From the NCBI RefSeq assembly GCF_017811155.1, contig NZ_JACVCV010000009.1, positions 62,001 to 126,000 on the forward strand: a DNA stretch of 64,000 nt. The letters are read 5' to 3'. This DNA is from Lunatimonas salinarum. GTDB lineage: Bacteria; Bacteroidota; Bacteroidia; Cytophagales; Cyclobacteriaceae. Of this stretch, positions 33,038 through 41,944 are shown piece after piece. The notes below the pieces were generated by a model, which searched no databases, was not told the origin of the DNA, and saw only the letters and a program-made list of their open reading frames with translations. A program made the translations under genes and the position numbers. Numbering within the stretch: position 1 is the stretch's first letter; each line of letters opens with the position of its first letter.

Positions 33038-33250
33038 TCAATAATCAGCCTGTTCCGTCTGGCCATGGTGCAGCTCGCTCCATTCAGTCTTTTCTTTCCA
33101 GAAAGGTACCGACGTGTCCTGCCAACCCATGCCATCCACCAGAAAAAGAATGATATTGGGCGCTTCTGCTATTTTTTCCCTGCTTAACGGTGAGCAGGAA
33201 GCAAGCATGAAAAAACAAAGAATGGATTGTATATGCATGGACCAGAACAT
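33038..33250 (-). pseudogene. Truncated N-terminus of a sulfatase
   Basis: The short frame starts near MFWSMHIQSILCFFMLASC (a lipoprotein-like signal, with starts at 33250 or 33238) and reads PNIILFLVDGMGWQDTS, the N-terminal metal motif of family S1 sulfatases, with VDGMG in place of the usual VDDMG. It then stops after about 70 residues (GQTEQADY), before the catalytic cysteine. The following gene starts right after, so about 1.2 kb of sulfatase has probably been deleted. It lies between GH29 and the GH43-like gene, where an intact sulfatase would be expected. Confidence 0.75.
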
Positions 33251-33251
33251 T

Positions 33252-34643
33252 TTATTCAACCTGATATAGGGATATGCTTTTGATTTGGGGTTCACCTATG
33301 GCGTTATCGATACGGAGCCTCAGTGCCTTTAGCTCTAGGTCATCGAATGCATGGATAAATTTATGTCCGATTACCGAACCCTCAAAGATCGTTTTCCAGC
33401 CGGTTGAAGTCTTCCCTTCTAGCAAAAATGCCCTGACCCGCTCGCCCTGACGGATGTCTTCCTGTAGGACAATGTGGTTGATCGTGGCCTTTTCTTTTAG
33501 TTTGATGATAAACTTGTTACCCGCTCCTGAAGTCTCTGCCAAAGGACTGCTGAATCGTCGTTTGATTTCATCACCCCACTCCTTCAGCCGCCTGACATCT
33601 GCTTCGGGCAGTAGACCTTCTGCATTTGGTGTCAGGCCAAGAATTAGCGAGGTATTATGACCCACGCTTTTGTAATACATATCCATTAGACGATCCAGCG
33701 GATAAATATACTTTTCGTGATTCGGCTCCCAAAACCACTCATGGCCGCCATTGAAACCACGTAGGGGTGCATCACTCATGGCTGGCATGTAGTATTTGCC
33801 ATTGGGATCTCCTTCTTTGAGCAATTGAAAATCGTTTTTAAAAACGACCTCCCCATTGGTAGCGTGCGAGTAGGGAAATGGATAAGTACCCCAACTCGGA
33901 TAAGGGACGGTGCCACTTTCACTACCTCCCCAGCGAATGTCTGCCCGTTGGGTGTTGTGGTAAAAAATGCCGTTAGGTTGGTTTCGCTCAAAAATGGACA
34001 GCACATCCGGCCCACCTACTTCGGGGCCGTGTGCACCACCATCAAACCAGATGATGGCCAGGTCACCATATCGGGAAGTAAGTTCCTCCACCATTCCCTC
34101 ACACATCTTGTTGTAATAGGCTTGCCTGTTTTCGGCAAACGCATCGTCACCAAGCACTTTAAAGTCGTGCACACCAAAAAAGGAATTCCACCGAATACCG
34201 ATATATATGCCCGGTTGGATACCGTGTTTTCGACAGGAATTCACAAAATCCCGGACGATATCCCCCTTTCCTTCCCGCCAATTGAGCGCCTTCAGCGAAT
34301 AGGGATTGACATCACTTTGGTACAGTGCGAAACCGGTTTCGTGGGTAGCCGTCAAAATCGCCATTTTGAATCCTGCATCTGAAGCGGCCTTCACCCATTG
34401 ATCGGTATCCAGACGGGTAGGATTAAAGATGTTGTAATCCGGGATTGGGGTGATCCGGTTTTTTGCCTGGTTATAATCCTTCCCGTCAAAGACATGTAAG
34501 TCGTAATGGAAAACGGCCACTAGTTCCGCATTTTGCCAGTCCAACTGGGCTTGGGTAGGGATGGGAGATTCGAACTGTGCCTGACCATCTACATAAAGTA
34601 GCATCAGACAGGCAGTAAAAAATATGATCAATGTTGATTTCAT
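33252..34643 (-). CDS. GH29 alpha-L-fucosidase (second copy)
   Basis: The start is placed at 34643 (MKSTLIIFFTACLMLLYVDGQAQ, a signal peptide); the frame opens at 34658. The roughly 463-residue enzyme has the GH29 barrel: HETGFALYQSD, the nucleophile in IIWFDGGAHGPE (D206 of the open frame) and VGHNTSLILGLTPN. A C-terminal beta domain (LLEGKTSTGWKTIFEG) follows. It is a close paralogue of the 29.7-31.2 kb GH29. Two copies may differ in linkage (alpha-1,3/1,4 versus 1,2) or in sulfate/acetyl tolerance. It is separated by about 80 bp from the GH117-like gene. Confidence 0.93.
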   Translation of the reverse strand: MKSTLIIFFTACLMLLYVDGQAQFESPIPTQAQLDWQNAELVAVFHYDLHVFDGKDYNQAKNRITPIPDYNIFNPTRLDTDQWVKAASDAGFKMAILTATHETGFALYQSDVNPYSLKALNWREGKGDIVRDFVNSCRKHGIQPGIYIGIRWNSFFGVHDFKVLGDDAFAENRQAYYNKMCEGMVEELTSRYGDLAIIWFDGGAHGPEVGGPDVLSIFERNQPNGIFYHNTQRADIRWGGSESGTVPYPSWGTYPFPYSHATNGEVVFKNDFQLLKEGDPNGKYYMPAMSDAPLRGFNGGHEWFWEPNHEKYIYPLDRLMDMYYKSVGHNTSLILGLTPNAEGLLPEADVRRLKEWGDEIKRRFSSPLAETSGAGNKFIIKLKEKATINHIVLQEDIRQGERVRAFLLEGKTSTGWKTIFEGSVIGHKFIHAFDDLELKALRLRIDNAIGEPQIKSISLYQVE

Positions 34644-34739
34644 TCGGGTTATGCGCATTTTAAACAGGGGATTAATGGCGTAAGTAACAGATAGCTCAAC
34701 GTATGCCCACCAATTTGGTGAATTCCTTGGATGAATAAC

Positions 34740-35768
34740 CTATTTCTGATTGGAAGTCAGTTCAAATCGTACCAAATAGCATTCATGCCCGTTTGGAATC
34801 ATGGATATTCCCCACTTCAACCCTTCCCCCACGACCACCGGCTGGGTGAGATCTGGGCGAAAAGCTCCGGGTGCTACGGCCCGCTTGGTTACTTTGGCAT
34901 TCAGTTTATTGGACATGAAATCGATACCATCTGGTGCGTATTCAAAGGTTTCCGACAAGGAGGCAAAGGCACCGACCCCGGTACCCTGTGGCCATATCAT
35001 CACCTCGTGGCTTCTTTCCAGTATAGCATCTCCAAATTTGGTATAGGGGCCTTCCGGGATTCTTGCATAGGCCACACCCATGGCTGTGTGAGCGGGACCA
35101 CCTTGTCCACCGAGCAGGGACCTGCCCTTGTAATAAAGCCAGTACAATCCATTTCGGTACAGGAGAGCAGCATCGTCTACACGGTAGCTGTCAAACTTCT
35201 CCGGTTCCACGCTTACCTTTAAAATAGGTGCCCGGTCAATCCTTTTGAAGGGTCCTTCCGGGGAATCAGCAACAGCGACACCGATAGCGGTGATGTCACT
35301 GATGTTGTTGTTCTCAAACTCCCCATTGGCATTTCCTGGCGTAGGCTTTACACCGGTATAATATAGATAGTACTTATTATCGTAAACCAAAATATTTGGT
35401 GTAAAAACTGCTTGCGAATCCCATTGACCTGATTCGCCTACATCCAGCATTTGCCCCAGTTCTTTCCAAGTAAACCCCTCGTCTTCCGATTTGGCACACC
35501 AGACACTGGCGCCCCAGTAGCCCGCTCCCCAGTATTTGGGTTGGGCATCGGGGATTTTGGTATAGTATACGTAGTAAGTTTGGCCAACTTTGATCACATC
35601 GCTGGGATCCCTTCGAGTAACTCCCTTTTCGAATCCTATGCCTTGGATAGCTGTAAATTTGTACTCAACAGCCTTGAGATCGTCTTGACTATCTTGGGCT
35701 TGGATAGCATTTAGGGAGACAAAAAAGAGTATGAAATAGCAGATAACAGGGTTGGCGTTCATTTTCAA
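34740..35768 (-). CDS. GH117-like glycosidase (neoagarobiose-hydrolase-type five-bladed propeller)
   Basis: The 342-residue secreted protein has signal MNANPVICYFILFFVSLNAIQAQ. It follows the GH117 pattern: RRDPSDVIKVGQTYYVYYTK (candidate catalytic Asp), SQAVFTPNILVYDNKYYLYYTG, VDDAALLYRNGLYWLYYKG and SHEVMIWPQGTG, where GH117 uses the His. Characterised members cleave alpha-1,3-bonds of neoagarooligosaccharides; other clades have unknown substrates. Here it sits with fucosidases and no agarase, so activity on L-fucose- or L-galactose-type sugars is plausible. It is the first gene after an internal terminator in the locus. Confidence 0.8.
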   Translation of the reverse strand: MKMNANPVICYFILFFVSLNAIQAQDSQDDLKAVEYKFTAIQGIGFEKGVTRRDPSDVIKVGQTYYVYYTKIPDAQPKYWGAGYWGASVWCAKSEDEGFTWKELGQMLDVGESGQWDSQAVFTPNILVYDNKYYLYYTGVKPTPGNANGEFENNNISDITAIGVAVADSPEGPFKRIDRAPILKVSVEPEKFDSYRVDDAALLYRNGLYWLYYKGRSLLGGQGGPAHTAMGVAYARIPEGPYTKFGDAILERSHEVMIWPQGTGVGAFASLSETFEYAPDGIDFMSNKLNAKVTKRAVAPGAFRPDLTQPVVVGEGLKWGISMIPNGHECYLVRFELTSNQK

Positions 35769-35903
35769 TTAGGTTAATTTTTCAAGTTTCTCTTTAATGT
35801 TGTTTTTGGCTCCACCTCAAAGGGCTCCATGCCCTAATTAGCCGATGGATATACAGGTAGATACTAACTATATTTCGAAACGAGTGGCCAACAATAAAAT
35901 AGC

Positions 35904-35933
35904 AAGCAGCCAGGTTCAAAAACCTGACTGCTT
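35904..35933 (-). terminator. Internal terminator between the SusCD block and the enzyme genes
   Basis: A stem of 13 pairs with one mismatch, AAGCAGCCAGGTT (35904-35916) with AACCTGACTGCTT (35921-35933), has a 4-base loop. On the minus strand it is followed by GCTATTTTATTG. It lies 45 bp after the small-lipoprotein stop and about 135 bp before the GH117-like start. A partial terminator here would give high susCD and lower enzyme expression from one promoter; a second promoter for the enzymes is also possible. Confidence 0.72.
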
Positions 35934-35977
35934 GGAAGATCTCCTGCCTTTCCGGGAGCAATTAATCGGGGGCAGTT

Positions 35978-36427
35978 TTATTGCGTCACGATCCGAATGA
36001 CCCATTCGCGTCTAGTGCCATCTGCAGAAATTAGTCTGTAGACGAATTCCCCGGACGAAAGGTCTGAAATAATACCTGCAGGAGGGGTATCTCCCACAGG
36101 TTCTACGCGCATGCTCTGGTGATTGATGATGATTCCTGCACGGGTAAGGTCAGCGTTTGCAGGTACCCGAACAGTTGCTGTAAAGTTTTCATTTTCGATT
36201 ACCGCATTACCCGTAGAAATAATGAGGCGTCGGCGTGCCGGAGTAAGTTCCCCACTTTCATAAAACTCCTGAACCTCGTGGTCGGCGGCTTGAAGGGTAA
36301 ATACGTTCGCGTTTGTTACAAAGGCCGTATCACCCCACTGTCCTTCATCGAAATCAATCCTGGGTTCGCAGGAAAATAGCATTCCTCCAAGGACGAAAAT
36401 ATAGGCAATTATTAGATGCTTTTTCAT
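35978..36427 (-). CDS. Small surface lipoprotein of the glycan-utilization locus
   Basis: The 149-residue protein has a lipoprotein signal (lipobox LFSC, Cys 20). Its mature part is beta-rich, with NTTAFVTNANVFTLQ-like and TVRVPANADLTRAGIIIN strands and a closing FVYRLISADGTRREWVIRIV. It resembles the DUF5018/cadherin-like domains of auxiliary Sus lipoproteins, which may bind glycan at the cell surface beside SusD. It is the third gene after susC and susD and ahead of the internal terminator. No closer family was recognised. Confidence 0.65.
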   Translation of the reverse strand: MKKHLIIAYIFVLGGMLFSCEPRIDFDEGQWGDTAFVTNANVFTLQAADHEVQEFYESGELTPARRRLIISTGNAVIENENFTATVRVPANADLTRAGIIINHQSMRVEPVGDTPPAGIISDLSSGEFVYRLISADGTRREWVIRIVTQ

Positions 36428-36464
36428 ATGTCTTTAATTTGTTTCTAATCGGTCATATCGAATC

Positions 36465-36545
36465 CCTACCGGCAGGCAGGTCGCATGTAGGTTAGTGGTC
36501 CCACTGTGTGTTACTTGCTTCATACCTACCTGTCCGGTAGGCAGG
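36465..36545. repeat. Imperfect inverted repeat in the susD-lipoprotein intergenic space
   Basis: CCTACCGGCAGG (36465-36476) and, in reverse, CCTGTCCGGTAGG (36529-36541) are near-complementary arms about 50 bp apart, each next to another copy of GGCAGG. They probably belong to a short palindromic repeat family of the genome, or form a weak mRNA hairpin that sets expression after susD. Confidence 0.4.
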
Positions 36546-36586
36546 CTCGATTTCCAAATTATAAGTATTAAGCTGTTCAAAGATTG

Positions 36587-38473
36587 TTAGAACCATCCGG
36601 GGTTTTGTGTTAACTCATACCCGGCGTCGGCATACACCTCGATTTCATTTCTTGGGATGGGGGAAAGGTATACACGGCTTGGCTCTATGAAGTAACCTTC
36701 TCCATCTTCCCGGAAATCAGGATTCCTAAAAAATGGATTGATACGACCATCGCTGAAGGTACTGAAATTTTCACCCATTCTTAACTGCCACACTCCCGTA
36801 TTGGCTGGATTGATTCCATCCTCGGCTAATGCAACGGGATCGTTGTAGTAATCGACAAATTCCTGAAAATGGGCACCTTTTGGCTTCCATTGGTTGATTA
36901 CATCGTGGAAGATCGCCCATCGCTTTAAGTCACGCTGTCGGTGTCCTTCAAAGGCCAATTCTACCACCCGCTCCCTGCGAATTTCATTGACGATGTTTGA
37001 CTCCGATGGCTCGAAACCGTCCGTTGCAGCATATTGGATTGGCCAAGTATTGATATCTGCCAATGACATGGGAGCCATACCTACCCGCGCTCGAAGCAGG
37101 TTGACTGTTTTGTCCAAATCTCCCTGATTAATGGTGCCCAAAATGGCCTTTGCTTCTGCGAGAGCCAGCAATCCCTCCGCATAGCGAATCAATACCTCGT
37201 CCGTCGAACCATTTCTCCATTCATTTTCATTCATGATGGCTCCTTTCCACCTGCGAATACCGGTAGAGGTAAAATTATTGGAGAACACATTATTCAGTTG
37301 CGGATACCTTAATGGCAAGGGAGTTGGAGTGGTTTGGTAACCGGGAATTCGCTGATGAGGTCCGCGGTCAGGTGTCCAGATGGTCTGTCTAAATCGGGGA
37401 TCGAGGTTTTCACCCAGACTATTTAGGCTGATAAAATCAATGGGCAAACCAGATAGTTGCTGGGGAGTACCCTCTTTATCCAAATAAGTGCTTACCAGTT
37501 TCCAGCTAATCGCTTGTGCGTTATCAACCACCAAATCGTAGAAATTATGACCCACGATTTCATTTACATCGTATATACGGTATAGAAACACGCCCTGAGA
37601 AGAGGAAGCATCCTGTTGCGAAAACAGCTGGTTGTAGGGCTCATTAAAAGGGCCTCCATTGGTAAACAGGGCGGTACCCTGACGATCGATCAATTGCTGA
37701 ATGGTAGGTTCTACCATTTGTAAAAATTGACTACCGTCTTGGCCAGTCACCGCAAATGGGGTGCTCTTTGCACCATGGTAACGCTCCCAAGTGCCCTCAA
37801 ATAAGGCGACACGAGCCTTCATAACCAAAGCAGCCTCCTTGGTAACCCGTCCGGATGTAGCGAAGGTTGAATTTTTCCAGCCAAGATTTACAATAGCAGA
37901 ATCCAGATCCTGAATGATAAATCGAGCCACGTCAGACCTCGGATCTCTGGCTTTAAACAATCGTTCACTGTCCGTCGTGAGCACCTCTGTATAAATCGGT
38001 ACGTCTCCGTAGCGCTCCAAGAGGTTCATATACACCCAAGCTCTAAAAAAGTAGGCTTCTCCGGTGTACTGATTCGACTCAGGGTTCACGGCCACACGTC
38101 TGGCGTTATTGATCAAATAGTTGATTTGTCGTATCCAGCTAAAGCTGCCATTCCAACTTCCATCTGTGGCCGGTGCCTCACCCGAGGCTCCTCGTTGAAA
38201 TAAAAATCCCGAGGGAGCGGTGCCTACTTGCAAGTCAGTATTGGCATCTAACAAGTTGTTCTGTGCACCATTGCCCTGCCCCTGAAAATGATATCTGGGC
38301 AATAGCCTGTAAAAACCGTTTGCCATTACTTTTAAATCATTCGGGCTTGTAAAGTAGGTAGCATCCGTCATTGCATCCAGAGGATACCTTTCCAAAAAGT
38401 CCTCCATGCAGCTAGAGATTAACATTGCCATTGGAATGATCAATGTCCAACTATATTTTATTAGCGATTTCAT
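36587..38473 (-). CDS. susD: SusD/RagB-type glycan-binding outer-membrane lipoprotein
   Basis: The 628-residue protein has a lipobox (ISSC, Cys 22) and the SusD start FLERYPLDAMTDATYFTSPNDLKVMANGFYRLL. TPR-like helical regions follow, with RAWVYMNLLERYGDVPIY and the C-terminal VNEIRRERVVELAFEGHRQRDLKRWAI block, which defines the RagB/SusD family. It binds the glycan at the cell surface as the lid of the SusC channel. It lies 17 bp after susC. Its length is longer than SusD itself (551) but usual for large-substrate paralogues. Confidence 0.95.
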   Translation of the reverse strand: MKSLIKYSWTLIIPMAMLISSCMEDFLERYPLDAMTDATYFTSPNDLKVMANGFYRLLPRYHFQGQGNGAQNNLLDANTDLQVGTAPSGFLFQRGASGEAPATDGSWNGSFSWIRQINYLINNARRVAVNPESNQYTGEAYFFRAWVYMNLLERYGDVPIYTEVLTTDSERLFKARDPRSDVARFIIQDLDSAIVNLGWKNSTFATSGRVTKEAALVMKARVALFEGTWERYHGAKSTPFAVTGQDGSQFLQMVEPTIQQLIDRQGTALFTNGGPFNEPYNQLFSQQDASSSQGVFLYRIYDVNEIVGHNFYDLVVDNAQAISWKLVSTYLDKEGTPQQLSGLPIDFISLNSLGENLDPRFRQTIWTPDRGPHQRIPGYQTTPTPLPLRYPQLNNVFSNNFTSTGIRRWKGAIMNENEWRNGSTDEVLIRYAEGLLALAEAKAILGTINQGDLDKTVNLLRARVGMAPMSLADINTWPIQYAATDGFEPSESNIVNEIRRERVVELAFEGHRQRDLKRWAIFHDVINQWKPKGAHFQEFVDYYNDPVALAEDGINPANTGVWQLRMGENFSTFSDGRINPFFRNPDFREDGEGYFIEPSRVYLSPIPRNEIEVYADAGYELTQNPGWF

Positions 38474-38489
38474 AGTTAATGTCAGTTAG

Positions 38490-41400
38490 TTAGATGCCTA
38501 TGTTTATGCCCATCGAGATTTGGCGTTGCGGAGGATATCCTGCACCTCCATATCTGGCGATGATCTCAGGTTCGTACCTGAAATTGGATTTATAATAGAT
38601 CATCCCTAGGTTTTCTGCACTGGTATATACATATACCTTGCTCAGCTTCGCCCTTTCAATAAGGGCCTTGGGTAGATTATACCCTATGCGCAGGTTTTGA
38701 ACGCGTAGGTGGGCCAAATTTTCTAAGTATTGATCGGTGGCGGGATAGGTTTTGAAGGAGTGCCTTGGGAAATAGTTATCCGGCGTTTCCGCTGTCCAGG
38801 TACCTAACTCACGATGACTGGTAAACCATTTTGAATTCCAGATATCGTGTCCTGCAGGTCTGACATGAAAATTGCCCGAAAAAGCAATCCATTGGGGCAC
38901 CCCGGTGAATGTAACGGAGAGATCAATGCCGTTCCAATTGGCCTGTAGGTTCATTCCGTACCGATAACGCCCGTAATTGTAGCCTGCCATCACTTGGTCG
39001 CCTCTGGCATACCATCTGCCGCCTTCTCCGGCATTAATTTGTCCATCCCCATTCAAATCTTTAATCATCAAATCTCCGGGATAGTACCAAGCTGCCCCTT
39101 GGGGTACATTGGCTTCTACATCGGCAATATTCTGGGCGATACCATTTGACTCATAAATCCAAACCTGGCCAAATACCTCACCCGGCGTCCAGGTTCCATT
39201 TCTCAGTCCGGTGATATTTTCGTCGTATTCGACTACATAACCGATGTAATCGGCGATATTGAATCTGGCGGAATAATTGAACGGACGGCCTGCTATACTG
39301 CCTGTATTTCTCCATTTCATTGAAAATTCCCAACCTCTCGTTTCACTCACCGAGTTATTGACACTTGGCAAGCCCGTTCCAATCGTCTGGGGTAAAACTT
39401 TGGCCGGTCCAGGTTGATTATAGATCGTTCGCTGATACCAGTCATAGGTCAGCTCAAGTCTATTCTGCAACGCCGTGACATCTAACCCAAAACCCATGGT
39501 TTGAGGTGAAGACCAAGTAAGGTCTGAACTAACCAGAGGAGGCATAAACACCATATTGGGCTTCATTCCACCAAGCAGTACATCGCCAAGTCCAATCCCG
39601 GTTCCCATGGTTGGCAGGTACAGGTAATTGCCCTGACCGGGATCTCCAGAGGATGTATAGGCTGCTCTGATTTTAAAGGCATCCACTTTGTTGATGGACC
39701 AAAAATTTTCTTCTGCGATATTCCAAGCTCCGGAAACGGAGGGAAAGAAAGACCACCGAATGTCTGCCGGAAATTTGGAATGCGCATCATACCGTCCGTT
39801 AAATTCGATGAAATACTTTTCCGCATAGTTGTAAGCCATCCTTCCAAATACACCTTGCGTTGCCCAATGACTTAATGCATCATCAACAACCGGATTGGGA
39901 TTGAATGTCGTGCTGATACTTGGCACCGAGTTGGTGTATAAATCCCTGCCCGTTCCGGATAGCTGGGAGAAGTTGTTGTATTCTTCCTGGTATCCAACCA
40001 AGGCATTGATGGAGTGCTTGCCTAGCTGCGTATTGTAGTCGGCCACGATATCTGCCGTATGATAATTGGTGAAGTTCATTTGTCGCAACACACTGCTTTG
40101 TTGTGCAGATCTTGCGGAGTTACGGATGCTCCCATTTGCCTCTTCCACTAAAATCACAAACGTGTTCCGTTCCAGGTGAGAGCTAAGATTTCTCCAGGTA
40201 TAATTTCCACGAATATTAAAGCCTTTAAATGGTTTTAAGGTAAACCCACCGGTAAGCGTCGTTTCGTTCCGTTGGTTGGATTGGTCACCGCCCTCGCCCC
40301 GGAGCGAAGGGCCACTGCTCAAAAAGGAGGGGCTACCGTTTGGATTTAGGTCATTCCAGTTCGGAAGTGATGCAGAGGCATTCGTCCAAATATCATTGTA
40401 ATTGGGTCCACCTCCTCGATAGTTTGGCGCCTGTTCGTCTGTCCGCACATAGTTCATACTCATTCGGAGACTTAGCCATTCTGTTGCATCCGTATTCACT
40501 TTTAAAAGTGCATTGTACCTGTTCAATCTATCGTCAGCACCACGAATGATTCCTTGGGACTCATTATAGCCAAGACCCACGTAATATCCTGTGCTATTGC
40601 TCCCTCCGGAAACACTCGCATTGTGCTGTTGGCTCGGTATGGAGTTTTTGTACATCAGGCCAAACCAATCGCTGTTTCCGTTCATGTCCCAATGGGCTCC
40701 ATAGGTACCATTTCCGGTTACAATATTATTGGGAATCAATCCAGCGCCGTGATCCCTCATCCGTTGTATCGCCTCCTCGGTATAAATAGGGGCCTGTAGC
40801 GAGTTCCGGTATTGCTCGTTGATCTTTTCAGCGTATTCCCAAGAATTGGCCCATTGCGGCATGCCGATAGGTGATCCGATACTATAATTACCGCTGTAAT
40901 TGACCTGCATTTTATCCCCTTTTTTTCCTCCTTTGGTGGTAATTAGGATAACACCGGAAGGCGCTCTGGAACCATAGATGGCTGAAGCTGCGGCATCTTT
41001 CAAAACCGTGACAGATTCTACGTCATTGGGGTTTACATCGCTCATAACGCGTTCCACGCCGTCCACCAGAACCAAGGGACCACCTGTTTGCCCGAAGCCT
41101 GTAAAACCACGAATGTTGAAATTTGACTCCTGAGCAGGTCCACCATTTACCGGGGTAACGTACAAACCGGCTACAGCACCCTGCAACGCCTCAGACAAGC
41201 GGTTAATCGGTCTGTTCTCGATTAGCTCACTGCCTATTTGCTCTACTGCCGCGGTTAGGTGGGATTTCTTCTGGGTTCCAAAACCTACCACCACCACTTC
41301 ATCCATTTGTGTCATGTCCTCCGTGAGGGTGATTTCCAACTCAGTTTGGTTACCTACAACGATCTCCCGTGTGATAAATCCCAAAAAGGACACCACAATC

Positions 41401-41690
41401 ACTCCGCCATCTGGCACCTCCAAATTAAATTTGCCATCTATGTCGGTTGAAGTGCCTCTGCTGGTACCCTTAATAAGAATGGCTGCTCCAGGAATAGGAT
41501 TTCCCTCCGCATCCACTACTTTTCCCGTCACAATGGACGCCTCCACCGGCATCGATGCTGATAAGAGCATTCTTTCGCTTAGGTCAGCAACACCCGCTGC
41601 CGCCCCCTCACATATCAGTAGCAAGGCCGCCATACCCAAAAAGGCGCTTCGGAACCACGACCGACATGTTACAAGTAAATTTTCAAGCAT
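38490..41690 (-). CDS. susC: SusC/RagA-type TonB-dependent outer-membrane transporter
   Basis: The start is placed at 41690 (MLENLLVTCRSWFRSAFLGM); the frame opens at 41735. The roughly 1066-residue protein has a signal ending in EGAAAG, a carboxypeptidase-D-like regulatory domain (GKVVDAEGNPIPGAAILIKGT), a TonB-box region (MDEVVVVGFGTQKK), a plug (NIRGFTGFG, IYGSRAPSGVILITTKGGK) and a 22-strand beta-barrel. It imports oligosaccharides using proton-motive force through TonB-ExbBD. It is the first gene of the operon, and a palindromic operator lies about 185 bp upstream. Confidence 0.95.
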   Translation of the reverse strand: MLENLLVTCRSWFRSAFLGMAALLLICEGAAAGVADLSERMLLSASMPVEASIVTGKVVDAEGNPIPGAAILIKGTSRGTSTDIDGKFNLEVPDGGVIVVSFLGFITREIVVGNQTELEITLTEDMTQMDEVVVVGFGTQKKSHLTAAVEQIGSELIENRPINRLSEALQGAVAGLYVTPVNGGPAQESNFNIRGFTGFGQTGGPLVLVDGVERVMSDVNPNDVESVTVLKDAAASAIYGSRAPSGVILITTKGGKKGDKMQVNYSGNYSIGSPIGMPQWANSWEYAEKINEQYRNSLQAPIYTEEAIQRMRDHGAGLIPNNIVTGNGTYGAHWDMNGNSDWFGLMYKNSIPSQQHNASVSGGSNSTGYYVGLGYNESQGIIRGADDRLNRYNALLKVNTDATEWLSLRMSMNYVRTDEQAPNYRGGGPNYNDIWTNASASLPNWNDLNPNGSPSFLSSGPSLRGEGGDQSNQRNETTLTGGFTLKPFKGFNIRGNYTWRNLSSHLERNTFVILVEEANGSIRNSARSAQQSSVLRQMNFTNYHTADIVADYNTQLGKHSINALVGYQEEYNNFSQLSGTGRDLYTNSVPSISTTFNPNPVVDDALSHWATQGVFGRMAYNYAEKYFIEFNGRYDAHSKFPADIRWSFFPSVSGAWNIAEENFWSINKVDAFKIRAAYTSSGDPGQGNYLYLPTMGTGIGLGDVLLGGMKPNMVFMPPLVSSDLTWSSPQTMGFGLDVTALQNRLELTYDWYQRTIYNQPGPAKVLPQTIGTGLPSVNNSVSETRGWEFSMKWRNTGSIAGRPFNYSARFNIADYIGYVVEYDENITGLRNGTWTPGEVFGQVWIYESNGIAQNIADVEANVPQGAAWYYPGDLMIKDLNGDGQINAGEGGRWYARGDQVMAGYNYGRYRYGMNLQANWNGIDLSVTFTGVPQWIAFSGNFHVRPAGHDIWNSKWFTSHRELGTWTAETPDNYFPRHSFKTYPATDQYLENLAHLRVQNLRIGYNLPKALIERAKLSKVYVYTSAENLGMIYYKSNFRYEPEIIARYGGAGYPPQRQISMGINIGI

Positions 41691-41872
41691 AATATTTGTG
41701 TATTTAGGTTTATAATTAGCAAATTTTACGTGCACCGGCAGCTACAGCACCGCTAGCCGAAATAAGGCGTTCACGCCCGTGTTGCTGATTGGATGTGGGG
41801 TATTAGCCCAAATACCACAGCTACGGTAAATGACAGCAATTAAATTTAGGTCATATGCCCAATATTAGAAAT

Positions 41873-41892
41873 AATAGGTCATAAGACCTAAT
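41873..41892. promoter_or_regulatory. Palindromic operator upstream of susC
   Basis: AATAGGTCATAAGACCTAAT contains inverted half-sites TAGGTC (41875-41880) and GACCTA (41885-41890) with a 4-base spacer. The same structure occurs at 46173-46192 ahead of the symporter gene. A weaker TTAGGTCATATGCCC lies about 30 bp further on (around 41846). A dimeric regulator of the GntR or LacI type is the likely ligand; no matching regulator gene is in the window. Confidence 0.75.
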
Positions 41893-41944
41893 TTTTGCCA
41901 AAATTTTAGTAAAAATTTTGCTGAGTGGACGCCGACGTCAAAAA

